Shown piece after piece: positions 27,508 to 34,809 of a stretch of DNA of 45,845 nt (position 1 is its first letter; the number at the start of each line of letters is the position of its first letter). The translations under genes and the position numbers were made by a program. This DNA is from Methylomagnum ishizawai (lineage in GTDB: Bacteria; Pseudomonadota; Gammaproteobacteria; Methylococcales; Methylococcaceae): the NCBI RefSeq assembly GCF_900155475.1, contig NZ_FXAM01000005.1, positions 1 through 45,845 of the forward strand, read 5' to 3'. The notes under the pieces are model-generated. The model ran no database searches and had not been told where the DNA came from. It worked only from the letters and a program-made list of their open reading frames with translations.

Positions 27508-28338
27508 TTAAGCGACCTTGGGAAGGGCCGGTCGGGGTTTAAAGTAGACCTCATCCGGGGTTTGGCTGTCCAGGCTCGAATGGGGCCGCCGGGTATTGTA
27601 GAAATCCAGGTACCGACCGATGGATTCGCGGGCTTCCCGGACCGAGTCGTAGGCTTTGAGGTAAACCTCCTCGTACTTCACCGTCCGCCAGAGGCGTTCG
27701 ACGAAGACGTTGTCGCGCCAGGAACCCTTGCCGTCCATGCTGATGCGGATGTTCCGGCCCGTCAGCACCTCGATGAACTCCCCGCTGGTGAACTGGGAAC
27801 CTTGGTCGGTGTGGACGATATCCGGCGGGCCGTAGCGGCGCAGCGCCTCCTCCAGGGCCTCGACGCAGAAGCCCGCGTCCATGGCGACCGATACCCGATG
27901 GGCCAGGGCCTTGCGGCTGGCCCAGTCGAGGACCACGCACAGGTAGACGAAGCCCCGTGCCATCGGGATGTAGGTGATGTCCAAGGCCCAGACCGCGTTG
28001 GGCCGGTCGATGGTCAGGCCGCGTAGCAGATAGGGATAGACCTTGTGGGCCGGATGCCTCTGGGTGGTTTTGGGACGCCGGTACAGGGCTTCGATGCCCA
28101 TGCGGGCCATCAGCGTGGCCACATGGCGGCGTCCGACCCGGAAGCCTTCCCGGTTCAGGGTGTCGCGCAGCAGCCGGGCGCCCATGAACGGGTGTTCCAG
28201 GTGCAACGCGTCGATCCGCCGCATCAGCGCGAGGTCCGACTCCGGCACCGGCTTGGGCGCGTAGTAGGCGCCGCCCCGGCTGATGCCCAGCAATTCCGCC
28301 TGTCGGGTCAGGGAAACATCGTGGTCCCGGTCGATCAT
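27508..28338 (-). CDS. IS3-family transposase OrfB, copy 3
   Basis: 276 aa, same DDE core as copies 1 and 2. The last residues are PKVA instead of PKAA. The -1 frameshift site is at 28380-28386. Confidence 0.92.
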   Translation of the reverse strand: MIDRDHDVSLTRQAELLGISRGGAYYAPKPVPESDLALMRRIDALHLEHPFMGARLLRDTLNREGFRVGRRHVATLMARMGIEALYRRPKTTQRHPAHKVYPYLLRGLTIDRPNAVWALDITYIPMARGFVYLCVVLDWASRKALAHRVSVAMDAGFCVEALEEALRRYGPPDIVHTDQGSQFTSGEFIEVLTGRNIRISMDGKGSWRDNVFVERLWRTVKYEEVYLKAYDSVREARESIGRYLDFYNTRRPHSSLDSQTPDEVYFKPRPALPKVA

Positions 28339-28640
28339 CGCTTTGCGCTCAGCTTTCCGGCCTTGCTGAGCGCGCCGGATAAAAAATCGATCTCCAGCGC
28401 CTGTTGGCCGATCTTGGCGTGCAGGGCTTTGAGGTCCACGGCGGGTTCGCTTTTGTCGTTCTCGCCACCGAACACGCTGGCGGCCCGTTCCAGAAGTTGG
28501 CTCCGCCACTCACCGATCTGGGTCGGATGGATATCGAATTCCTGCGCCAACTCGGCCAGGGTCTTTTCGCCCCGCAGGGCCGCCAGGACCACTTTGGCCT
28601 TGAAACTCGCTGAATGGTTGCGGCGTGGTCGTTTGCTCAT
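28335..28640 (-). CDS. IS3-family transposase OrfA, copy 3
   Basis: 101-aa HTH protein, identical to OrfA of the other two copies. Confidence 0.9.
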   Translation of the reverse strand: MSKRPRRNHSASFKAKVVLAALRGEKTLAELAQEFDIHPTQIGEWRSQLLERAASVFGGENDKSEPAVDLKALHAKIGQQALEIDFLSGALSKAGKLSAKR

Positions 28641-28728
28641 CGTATGCTCCAGTCCATCGGCGTTGCCCACGCCGTCAGGGAGCAGTTTATCCACTTAGCC
28701 GACTGTTCAGATTTCCGAGACCACCTCT

Positions 28729-28834
28729 GGGCCACGACCTCCACATCCCCGGCCCGCCGCAGGGCGTGCAGCGCCCAGGCCGAATCCTTGCCGCTGCTCC
28801 ACGCCAGCAGCGCGCGGGGGCGCGGCCCGCTCAT
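28729..28834 (-). pseudogene. N-terminal stub of an ATP pyrophosphatase (Dph6-like) gene cut by IS3 copy 3
   Basis: About 35 codons: MSGPRPRALLAWSSGKDSAW then ALHALRRAGDVEVVAQ, after which the frame runs into IS3 sequence. SSGKDS is the PP-loop of the adenine-nucleotide alpha-hydrolase family, in the form seen in Dph6/MJ0570-type proteins. The ATG overlaps the stop of the ProQ/FinO gene (ATGA), so it was translationally coupled. The rest of the gene is not present elsewhere in the window. Confidence 0.7.
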
Positions 28835-29676
28835 CCGCCGGCCTTCGGCTTCAAGCCCAGCCTGGGACGCCCGTTGTCCCGGTCATTGGACGCAGGGGTG
28901 CCCCGGACCTGCGGGGCGGATGCCGGAACCGGGGCCGGTTCCGCCGCCTTCGCCCCCTTGTCGAACACCTGGATGCCCGCCGACTCCACCACCCCGTCCT
29001 TGAGGTTGCCGGAGATCGTCACCACCGGGCTGGCCGCCTCGCGGAACGCGGCCTGGGCCTTGCGGAACGACTTGGGGTTGAGCAGGGCGTCGTAGTATTT
29101 GCCGTCGGCCTCGATGGTGACGGACAGGGTCTTGATCCCCACGGTGTCGAGGTCCAGCGCGGCGCGGAAGGTCGCGGGGTCGAGGACCAGGGTGATCTTG
29201 GCCTGGGCGGCGGAAAAGCGGATTTTCGGCATGGGGTTTCCTTGGGCGTCGGTGGGGTGTTCCAGCCTCGCGGCCAGGAAGAGGCGCCGCTTCTCCTTCT
29301 TCGGGAGGCGGCTGCCGGGGTCGGCGAGCGTGGCGGCGGCTTCCTTCCGGTGGACTTCCGACACGAAGCCCGCCGGTTCGCCTTCGAGGCCCACCCGTGG
29401 CCTGCCCGCCGCCAGCGCCGCGAGGTATTCCGGGGTGGTGGTGTAGAGCCGGAGCGCGGCGGACAGGTGGGCCCGCGTGTAGCCCTCGGGCGGCTTGATC
29501 TTGTGGTGGATGTAGAGCGCCAGCGGCATGACCGCCTCCGGCCCGCTGGCGAACGCCTTGGGATAGAGCGCGCGCAGTTCGGCCAGCAACCGTTCCTCCC
29601 GCTTGGGTTTGGGTGGCTTGGTCGGCTTGCCGGTGTCCGCCGTACCGGGGCCGGGTGTTTCCATGTCCTGTGTCAT
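28831..29676 (-). CDS. ProQ/FinO-domain RNA-binding protein
   Basis: 281 aa. An acidic/Pro/Lys N-terminal tail precedes a ProQ/FinO domain at about 25-115 (RLLAELRALYPKAF, PLALYIHHKI, HLSAALRLYTTTPEYLAAL, GRPRVGLEGEPAGFVSEVH). Such proteins are RNA chaperones; on plasmids FinO controls antisense RNA pairing. The C-terminal ~140 residues (KIRFSAAQAKITLVLDPATF onward) I do not recognise; they end in a Pro/Ala-rich low-complexity tail. Start 29676, with an in-frame ATG at 29664 as alternative. It may regulate plasmid copy number or host mRNAs; this is inference from family and location near parAB. Confidence 0.82.
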   Translation of the reverse strand: MTQDMETPGPGTADTGKPTKPPKPKREERLLAELRALYPKAFASGPEAVMPLALYIHHKIKPPEGYTRAHLSAALRLYTTTPEYLAALAAGRPRVGLEGEPAGFVSEVHRKEAAATLADPGSRLPKKEKRRLFLAARLEHPTDAQGNPMPKIRFSAAQAKITLVLDPATFRAALDLDTVGIKTLSVTIEADGKYYDALLNPKSFRKAQAAFREAASPVVTISGNLKDGVVESAGIQVFDKGAKAAEPAPVPASAPQVRGTPASNDRDNGRPRLGLKPKAGG

Positions 29677-29727
29677 CTTCGGTGTCGTCTCCTGTTTGGA
29701 TCGCGCCAGGCCGGGCGCGGCGCGGCA

Positions 29728-29976
29728 TTATCCCACCGCCCGGTAGCCGCGCCGCCCGCGCTGGCGTTCGACCCCGGCCAGTTTGGCCCGGGCCTCCTCG
29801 TAGCTCCCGCAGGGTATCCGCCGGACCCGCCCCAGCGGCGAACCCCGGCGACCCCACACGCGGGTCAGCACCCAGCCGCCCCACAGGTCTTGCCCGATAT
29901 GGGCCTCGTAGTAGCGGGTTCCCTTTTCCCAGCGGATGATGTGTAGCGGTCCTTCCCCCGCATTGCTATTAGGCAT
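29728..29976 (-). CDS. Small WGR-domain protein
   Basis: 82 aa. HIIRWEKGTRYYEAHIGQDL then WGGWVLTRVWGRRGSPLG matches the WGR domain (Trp-Gly-Arg), a nucleic-acid-associated module also found in PARPs and MolR. Stand-alone WGR proteins are frequent next to partition genes on proteobacterial plasmids (from memory). I chose ATG 29976; a longer frame to 30081 would run through the parS-like site and is unlikely. Divergent from parA. Confidence 0.72.
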   Translation of the reverse strand: MPNSNAGEGPLHIIRWEKGTRYYEAHIGQDLWGGWVLTRVWGRRGSPLGRVRRIPCGSYEEARAKLAGVERQRGRRGYRAVG

Positions 29977-30026
29977 GGCTTGATGCGGAAGCGGTAAGCG
30001 AATAGAAATTAGCGGTATCCGGGACG

Positions 30027-30043
30027 TGTAGCAAGTTGCTACA
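30027..30043. promoter_or_regulatory. parS: parS-like palindrome, site 1 (upstream of parA)
   Basis: TGTAGCAAGTTGCTACA: an 8-bp perfect inverted repeat around a central G. An identical site lies at 31816-31832, so the pair brackets parA and parB exactly. Two more bases on the left and three on the right are also shared. ParB partition sites are commonly palindromes in or beside par operons, so this is the best candidate centromere. Confidence 0.72.
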
Positions 30044-30044
30044 T

Positions 30045-30074
30045 GGCATGAGTAATGCCGTGTTATCTTACACG
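30045..30074 (+). promoter_or_regulatory. Inverted repeats in the parA leader, possible operator
   Basis: GGCAT-gagta-ATGCC (30045-30059) followed directly by CGTGT-tatctt-ACACG (30059-30074), both in the short region between parS site 1 and the parA start. These could be binding sites for autoregulation by ParA/ParB; no clear -35/-10 pair is seen. Confidence 0.35.
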
Positions 30075-30097
30075 TATTCAATCAATGACATACACGA

Positions 30098-30907
30098 ATG
30101 GCACCCAGGAAATCAACCAAGACCATCGCGGTCACCAACCATAAGGGAGGCTGCGGCAAGACCACGACGGTCGTCAACCTCGCCGCGGAGTTCGCACGGC
30201 TCGGCTTGTCGGTGCTGGTCGTGGACCTCGACCCGCAAGCCAACGCAAGCCTCCATATCGGCAAGAAGCATCCGAGCGAGATACCCGTCACCTGCGCCGA
30301 ATTGCTGCTCGCGGAAGCGGAAAAACTGCCCCTCGCCATCCACGAGGAAACGAATATCGAGGGGGTTTCCCTCATCTACGGATCGCTCGCCCTGGGCAAG
30401 ACGGAAGACGATTTGCGGGACCAGACGCCGCGTCCGTCCGAGGAACTGCGAAGCAAGCTAACGCCGCTCGAAGGCTTGTACGATGTCGTCCTGTTGGATT
30501 GCCCGCCCAGCCTCAAGCTACTCACCAGCAACGCCCTCGCCGCCGCCACCCACCTCATCATCCCCATCGAATCGGGTTCCCAATATGGGATGTACGGCGT
30601 CACCGACCTCATGCGCCATGTCGCCAAGATTCGGAGGATCAATCCGGGTTTGGACCTCCTGGGCGCTTTGCTCATCAAGCACGACGAACGGCAAACGGTA
30701 TGCAAACTGATCGAAAACACGGCGCGGGAGCAAATCGGCAAGTTGCTCCCGGTGAGGATTTCCACCAGCACGAAGATCAATCAAGCGGCCATCGCGCAAA
30801 TGAGCCTCCATGCCCTGGACCGGAGCGCGAAAGTGGCGCGGGAATTCCGGCAACTCGCGGCAACCCTGGCCAAGAACCTTGACCTGACCCAGAACGGCGT
30901 GGAGTAG
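30098..30907 (+). CDS. parA: Partition ATPase ParA
   Basis: 269 aa. Deviant Walker A KGGCGKTT (16-23) with the signature lysine, Walker A' VVDLDPQANAS (D43/D45) and Walker B VVLLDCPPSL. There is no N-terminal HTH extension, so it resembles Soj/type Ib ParA rather than P1-type ParA. No strong ribosome-binding site precedes the ATG at 30098. parB follows after 4 nt. It forms nucleoid-bound gradients that separate plasmid copies together with ParB. Confidence 0.93.
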   Translation: MAPRKSTKTIAVTNHKGGCGKTTTVVNLAAEFARLGLSVLVVDLDPQANASLHIGKKHPSEIPVTCAELLLAEAEKLPLAIHEETNIEGVSLIYGSLALGKTEDDLRDQTPRPSEELRSKLTPLEGLYDVVLLDCPPSLKLLTSNALAAATHLIIPIESGSQYGMYGVTDLMRHVAKIRRINPGLDLLGALLIKHDERQTVCKLIENTAREQIGKLLPVRISTSTKINQAAIAQMSLHALDRSAKVAREFRQLAATLAKNLDLTQNGVE

Positions 30908-30911
30908 CGCG

Positions 30912-31820
30912 ATGGCAAAGAACATCAAGGACATGCTGGCCCAGAAACTGGCCGAAAATAGCAAACGCCACTCCGATGCCAGCCAGGAGCCTTTCTTCGA
31001 GGCCGGGCGGCAGCACGTCAAACTCCCGGTGGATGGGATCGACGCCAACCCCTACCAGCCACGGCGGGCCTTCCCGCAAGATGAACTCGAAGCGCTGGCG
31101 TCTTCCATTTCCGAGGCCGGATTGCTGCAACCCGTCAGCGTCAGGGCCGTAGGCGACCGCTACCAACTCATCGCCGGTGAAAGGCGCTGGCGTGCCCATA
31201 AGCTACTCGGGCGCGCCACCATAGAAGCGCTAATCATCCCGGTGGAAGAGGCCGACATGGCGATCCTGGCCCTGGCCGAGAACATCGACCGGGAGAACCT
31301 GAGCGACTACGAAATCGGCAAGGCGTTGCGGCAAGTCGAGAACCTTTTCCCGACCAAGAAGAAGCTTGCCGAAGCCTTGGGCATGAACCGGGAGGACATG
31401 TACCGCTACTTCGCCTTCGAGGCTTTGCCGGAAAGCGTACTCTCGCGGCTGGACTCGAACCCACGCCTTCTATCCCGCTCCGCCGCCACGGACATCAAGC
31501 GCGTTCTACAGCAACCGGAAGCACCGGAGCTAGCCTTGACCCTCCTGGCCGAGGCCTGGGAAAAGCTGGAAACCCGTGAGATCGAGCAAACCAAGATCGC
31601 GGTGTACATCGCCAAAGGCCTGCGGACCCAAACCCACCAGCAGGGAACAAGCCACGACCGGACGGAAACCCGGCAATTCACCTCCAAAGGCAAGGTCGTG
31701 GGTTCCTATTCGGCGGATAAAAAAATCCTGGCCTTCAAACTCGACGCCAACACGTTGAGCGAAACCCAGCGGGAAAGGCTGATTCAATTCATCGAGGGCT
31801 TGATGGAGGAAGGCGTGTAG
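30912..31820 (+). CDS. parB: Partition protein ParB
   Basis: 302 aa. An N-terminal region precedes the ParB/Srx CTPase domain with NPYQPRR and GERRWRA (CTP-binding arginine patch), then AENIDRENLSDYEIGKALRQ and a central HTH (KKKLAEALGMNREDMYRYF). The C-terminal part (about 245-302) should be the dimerisation domain. The stop codon TAG (31818-31820) lies inside the second parS-like palindrome. An 'ISRSAATDI'-type helix suits DNA binding. Confidence 0.93.
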   Translation: MAKNIKDMLAQKLAENSKRHSDASQEPFFEAGRQHVKLPVDGIDANPYQPRRAFPQDELEALASSISEAGLLQPVSVRAVGDRYQLIAGERRWRAHKLLGRATIEALIIPVEEADMAILALAENIDRENLSDYEIGKALRQVENLFPTKKKLAEALGMNREDMYRYFAFEALPESVLSRLDSNPRLLSRSAATDIKRVLQQPEAPELALTLLAEAWEKLETREIEQTKIAVYIAKGLRTQTHQQGTSHDRTETRQFTSKGKVVGSYSADKKILAFKLDANTLSETQRERLIQFIEGLMEEGV

Positions 31821-31832
31821 CAAGTTGCTACA
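31816..31832. promoter_or_regulatory. parS: parS-like palindrome, site 2 (overlaps parB stop codon)
   Basis: TGTAGCAAGTTGCTACA, identical to 30027-30043. The parB stop codon is formed by bases 3-5 of the palindrome, so coding end and centromere-like site are fused. Confidence 0.72.
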
Positions 31833-31846
31833 TGGGTTTCAATCCA

Positions 31847-31868
31847 CTCCCGGAGGTTAATCCGGGAG
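31847..31868 (+). terminator. Hairpin after parAB, candidate terminator
   Basis: CTCCCGG-aggttaat-CCGGGAG, a perfect 7-bp GC-rich stem, followed by atattt. Position 27 nt after parB suits transcription termination; the T-run is weak. Confidence 0.45.
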
Positions 31869-31883
31869 ATATTTCCTTGCGGG

Positions 31884-32170
31884 TCAGCGCGACCATGGCG
31901 CACATGTTTCGTAAGCGTCCAGCGCTACCCCCGCCACCAACCATTCCCACTGCGCCGGCGTCAGCGCGAACCCGCCCCGGTGCAGCCGCCGCTGGCACAG
32001 CCACACCCCGTTCCCGTCCCACACCAGCAGCTTCAGCCGTGTGCCCGCCTTGTTCCGGGAGATGAACCCCCGCCGGAACACGGCGACCGGCCCAGCCGGT
32101 GCTGGACATGGGCCGTCAGCCCGTCGATGCCACGCCTCATGTCCGCCGGCTCGACCACCAGCCATGTTGC
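31884..32170 (-). pseudogene. IS66-family TnpB (Orf2) remnant, frameshifted
   Basis: The minus strand reads VVEPADMRRGIDGLTAHVQ in one frame and, after a shift near 32085, SRNKAGTRLKLLVWDGNGVW then LCQRRLHRGGFALTP in another. This is the IS66 Orf2 (TnpB) protein, which normally has ~115 aa. The ends of the parent IS66 and its other genes are absent. Confidence 0.75.
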
Positions 32171-32535
32171 CGCACCGCCTTCTTGAAGAACCGCAAGGCG
32201 GCTTTCTTGTCGCGATGCAGTCAGCAAAAAGTCGATGGTTTGACCATCGCGATCCACAGCCCGGTAGAGATACTTCCGCTCGCCCTTGACCTGGATATAG
32301 GTTTCGTCCATCCGCCGCTTTTGCCCACCGGGCGCTTCTTGTTTTTCCGGAACGCGGCTTCCAGTTGGGGCGTGAACTTCCGGACCCAGCGGTAGATATT
32401 CGAGTGATCCACCACCACGCCGCGTTCCGCCATCATCTCCTCCAGGTTCCGGTAGCTGAGCGGATAGGCCAGGCACCAACGGGCGCAAATCAGGATGATG
32501 GCTTTCTCGAAGCGGTGGCCTTTGAGATCGATCAT
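32170..32535 (-). pseudogene. IS6-family transposase remnant, frameshifted and truncated
   Basis: Beginning at ATG 32535: FEKAIILICARWCLAYPLSY then RNLEEMMAERGVVVDHSNIY, the IS6/IS26-type N-terminal HTH. After a shift near 32325 it continues as RRMDETYIQVKGERKYLYRAV and DRDGQTIDFLLTASR, containing the first catalytic aspartate (MDETY). It then stops and abuts the IS66 remnant, so the second Asp and Glu are lost. Confidence 0.8.
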
Positions 32536-32883
32536 GCGGGGAACCAGGAGCGGTGTTCTTACTGAACGGTTACCTTACCGAAGCCGGGATGCTCCACGCT
32601 AATGCAACAAAACCATATGTTTTCATACGAAACTGCGAAGCAGGATGAAAAGACGTTTCTCAGCTTGACGAGTTTGACGAGCTTGACGGTCCAAGAGTTT
32701 TCCGAACTGTGTTCCATGGGACTCGCGAATTTATCGTTTTTGTCGTTTTTATTGATTTCTTTACTATCCTTGGGTCGGAGATCGAAGCAAATTCAAGTTA
32801 CGAGCGTGCCAAAATTCGCCCGGGGGGCTAACGCATGGTTCGCTCCGCATCCATTTCGAGAACGGTAGCATAGGAGATTCAAC
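32536..32883. other. Upstream region of the chemosensory operon
   Basis: About 350 bp, more AT-rich than its surroundings. It contains three tandem 9-bp units, agcttgacg / agtttgacg / agcttgacg (32662-32688), two tcgttttt units (32734-32751) and a possible promoter TTGTCG-N16-TACTAT (32740-32767). A frame of 88 codons at 32602-32868 exists but has no family resemblance and low-complexity content; I do not call it a gene. The operon's ribosome-binding site TAGGAG lies 8 nt before the ATG at 32884. Confidence 0.4.
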
Positions 32884-34794
32884 ATGGGCCTAGTCAAAAA
32901 ACCCATCACCGGAACAACCGCCACCGAAGGCCGCTCATCGGCGGCTTCGGCCAGGGATGCGGAAGCCCAGCGCAAACGGGCGCGCACCCTAGCCAAACAG
33001 CAGCAGGCCGCCGAGCGCATCGCCGCCGCCACGGCGCAATTATCATCGGGTATCAACGAAGCAGCTTCCGCCGCCGAAGAATTGAAGCGCGCCTCCGACC
33101 AGATCGCGACCGGGGCGGAAGAGGCGTCCGGCGCGGCGCAAGAATCCCTCGCGGCCTTCAAGCAGGTCGAAATCGCCATCCAGCGCCAAATGCAGAACGC
33201 GGATATCAGCCAGGCCAAAATAGAGGCCACCCAAACCCTGGTGGCCAAGACCAGCGGCGATATCGCCACCTTGGTGACCAACGTCGGCATCGCCGCGCAG
33301 CGCCAGGCGTCCTCGGTGGAGATGGTGGGCGAACTGGAAAAACAGGCGGCCAATATCGGCGACATCATCAAGGCCGTGGTCCGCATCGCCGACCAAACCA
33401 ATCTCCTGGCCTTGAACGCCGCCATCGAGGCCGCCCGCGCCGGCAAGCACGGCAAGGGCTTCGCCGTGGTGGCCGACGAAGTGCGGACGCTGGCCGAAAC
33501 CTCGGAGAAAAGCGCCAAGCAAATCCAGGATTTGGTGGGGCAGATCCAGCAGGAAGTGAAAACCATCGCCGAAGGCATCACCACCGCCGCCAAGACCGTC
33601 GAAGGCGAAGTGGAAAACGGCAAGAACATCACCGTGCAATTGGAGCGGATCCGCGCCGACGCCATCGAAATCGTCGGCGGGGTGCGCGAAATCGCCACCG
33701 GTGCCCAGCAGTCCGGCGTCGCCGCCCAGCAGGCGCTCAAGGGGTCGGAGAACATCGCTTCGGCCGCCGAGGAGCAATCCGCCGCCGCCGAGGAATCGGC
33801 GAAAACCGTGGAAGAGCAAGCCCAGGCCCTGGCCCAATGCGAACAGACCGCCAAGACCCTGTCGGATCTGACGGAAGACCTCAAGAATTCCACGGATATC
33901 GCCAAGAGCGCCGAGGAAGTGGCTTCTGCGGCCGAGGAACTCTCCTCCGCCGTTTCGGAAATCAACCGTTCGGGCACCCAGATCATGGCGGCCCTGGAAC
34001 AAATCCGCAAAGGCGCCGAAATCCAGTCCTCGGCCAGCGAGGAATCCGCCGCCGCCATCACCCAGATCGAGAAGGGCCTGGAGATCGCCTTGGCCCGAGC
34101 CACCACCAGTGGCGAAAAGGTCGGGGCCATCAAAAGCTTGTTGGCGGCGAACAAGTCCTCGGTGGACGCCTTGATCGAGGGGGTTTCCTCGTCGGCGGTG
34201 GCGTCCAAGACCAGTATCAAGCAGATCAAGGATCTGGAACTGGTTTCGCGGCGCATCGACAAGATCGTCGACGCGATCACCACGGTGTCCATCCAGACCA
34301 ACATGCTGGCGGTCAATGGCTCCATCGAAGCCGCGCGGGCCGGCGAGTTCGGCAAGGGTTTCGTGGTGGTGGCCACCGACATCCGCAACCTGGCCCACGA
34401 TTCCGCCGAGAACGCCGATCGCATCAAGGATTTAGTCAAGGCGGTACAGGACCAGATCGGCGTGGTGGGACGCGACCTGGAAGAAATCCTCGCCGCCGCC
34501 ATGGGCGAAGTGGAAAAGGCCAAGAACTCGACGGCCAATCTGGTCCTGATCGAAACCGACATCGCCGCGGTGGAAACCGGCGCCAACGAAATCCTGGCCG
34601 CCGCCAACGAGATCGCCGCCGCCATCGCCCAGGTGAAAAAGGGGGTGGAGCAAATCTCCGCCGCCGCCCAGGAAGCGGACAAGGCCGTCACCGAAGCCGC
34701 CGCCGCCGCCAAGCAGCAATCGCAAGGCGCCGAGGAGTTGGCCGCCGCCATCGAGGAAATCGCCTCCCTCGCGGACGAACTGCAAAGCGCTTGA
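32884..34794 (+). CDS. Soluble chemoreceptor with two MCP signalling tips (DosM-like)
   Basis: 636 aa, no transmembrane segment and no recognisable sensor domain; almost entirely Ala/Glu-rich coiled coil. It has two complete receptor hairpin tips: tip 1 at about 168-204 ([17 protein letters not shown] at 171, then [12 protein letters not shown]) and tip 2 at about 468-504 ([17 protein letters not shown] at 471, then [12 protein letters not shown]). They are exactly 300 residues apart. Tip 2 has lost the conserved DEVR glutamate (TDIR). Double-tip receptors are known (DosM of Vibrio cholerae, which bridges two CheA/CheW layers in a cytoplasmic array). First gene of the operon; the triple-CheW protein follows after 15 nt. 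Confidence 0.93.
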   Translation: MGLVKKPITGTTATEGRSSAASARDAEAQRKRARTLAKQQQAAERIAAATAQLSSGINEAASAAEELKRASDQIATGAEEASGAAQESLAAFKQVEIAIQRQMQNADISQAKIEATQTLVAKTSGDIATLVTNVGIAAQRQASSVEMVGELEKQAANIGDIIKAVVRIADQTNLLALNAAIEAARAGKHGKGFAVVADEVRTLAETSEKSAKQIQDLVGQIQQEVKTIAEGITTAAKTVEGEVENGKNITVQLERIRADAIEIVGGVREIATGAQQSGVAAQQALKGSENIASAAEEQSAAAEESAKTVEEQAQALAQCEQTAKTLSDLTEDLKNSTDIAKSAEEVASAAEELSSAVSEINRSGTQIMAALEQIRKGAEIQSSASEESAAAITQIEKGLEIALARATTSGEKVGAIKSLLAANKSSVDALIEGVSSSAVASKTSIKQIKDLELVSRRIDKIVDAITTVSIQTNMLAVNGSIEAARAGEFGKGFVVVATDIRNLAHDSAENADRIKDLVKAVQDQIGVVGRDLEEILAAAMGEVEKAKNSTANLVLIETDIAAVETGANEILAAANEIAAAIAQVKKGVEQISAAAQEADKAVTEAAAAAKQQSQGAEELAAAIEEIASLADELQSA

Positions 34795-34809
34795 TCGGAG
34801 GACCTCAGC

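Larger units (their letters stand above)
27448..28728 (-). mobile_element. IS3-family element, copy 3 (complete)
   Basis: 1281 bp, same ends and orientation as copies 1 and 2. It truncates an ATP pyrophosphatase-like gene on its right side (28729-28834). The left flank is an AT-rich ~140-bp stretch with no gene. No target duplication. Confidence 0.94.

Noticed and set aside
32662-32688. CRISPR-like repeat array
   Set aside because: Only three 9-bp units without spacers; far below CRISPR dimensions. I saw no CRISPR array, tRNA or rRNA gene in the window.
32602-32868. 88-codon frame upstream of the double-tip receptor
   Set aside because: Low-complexity LTSLTSLT and SFLSFLLISLLSL arise from short DNA repeats; no family resemblance and no clear ribosome-binding site.
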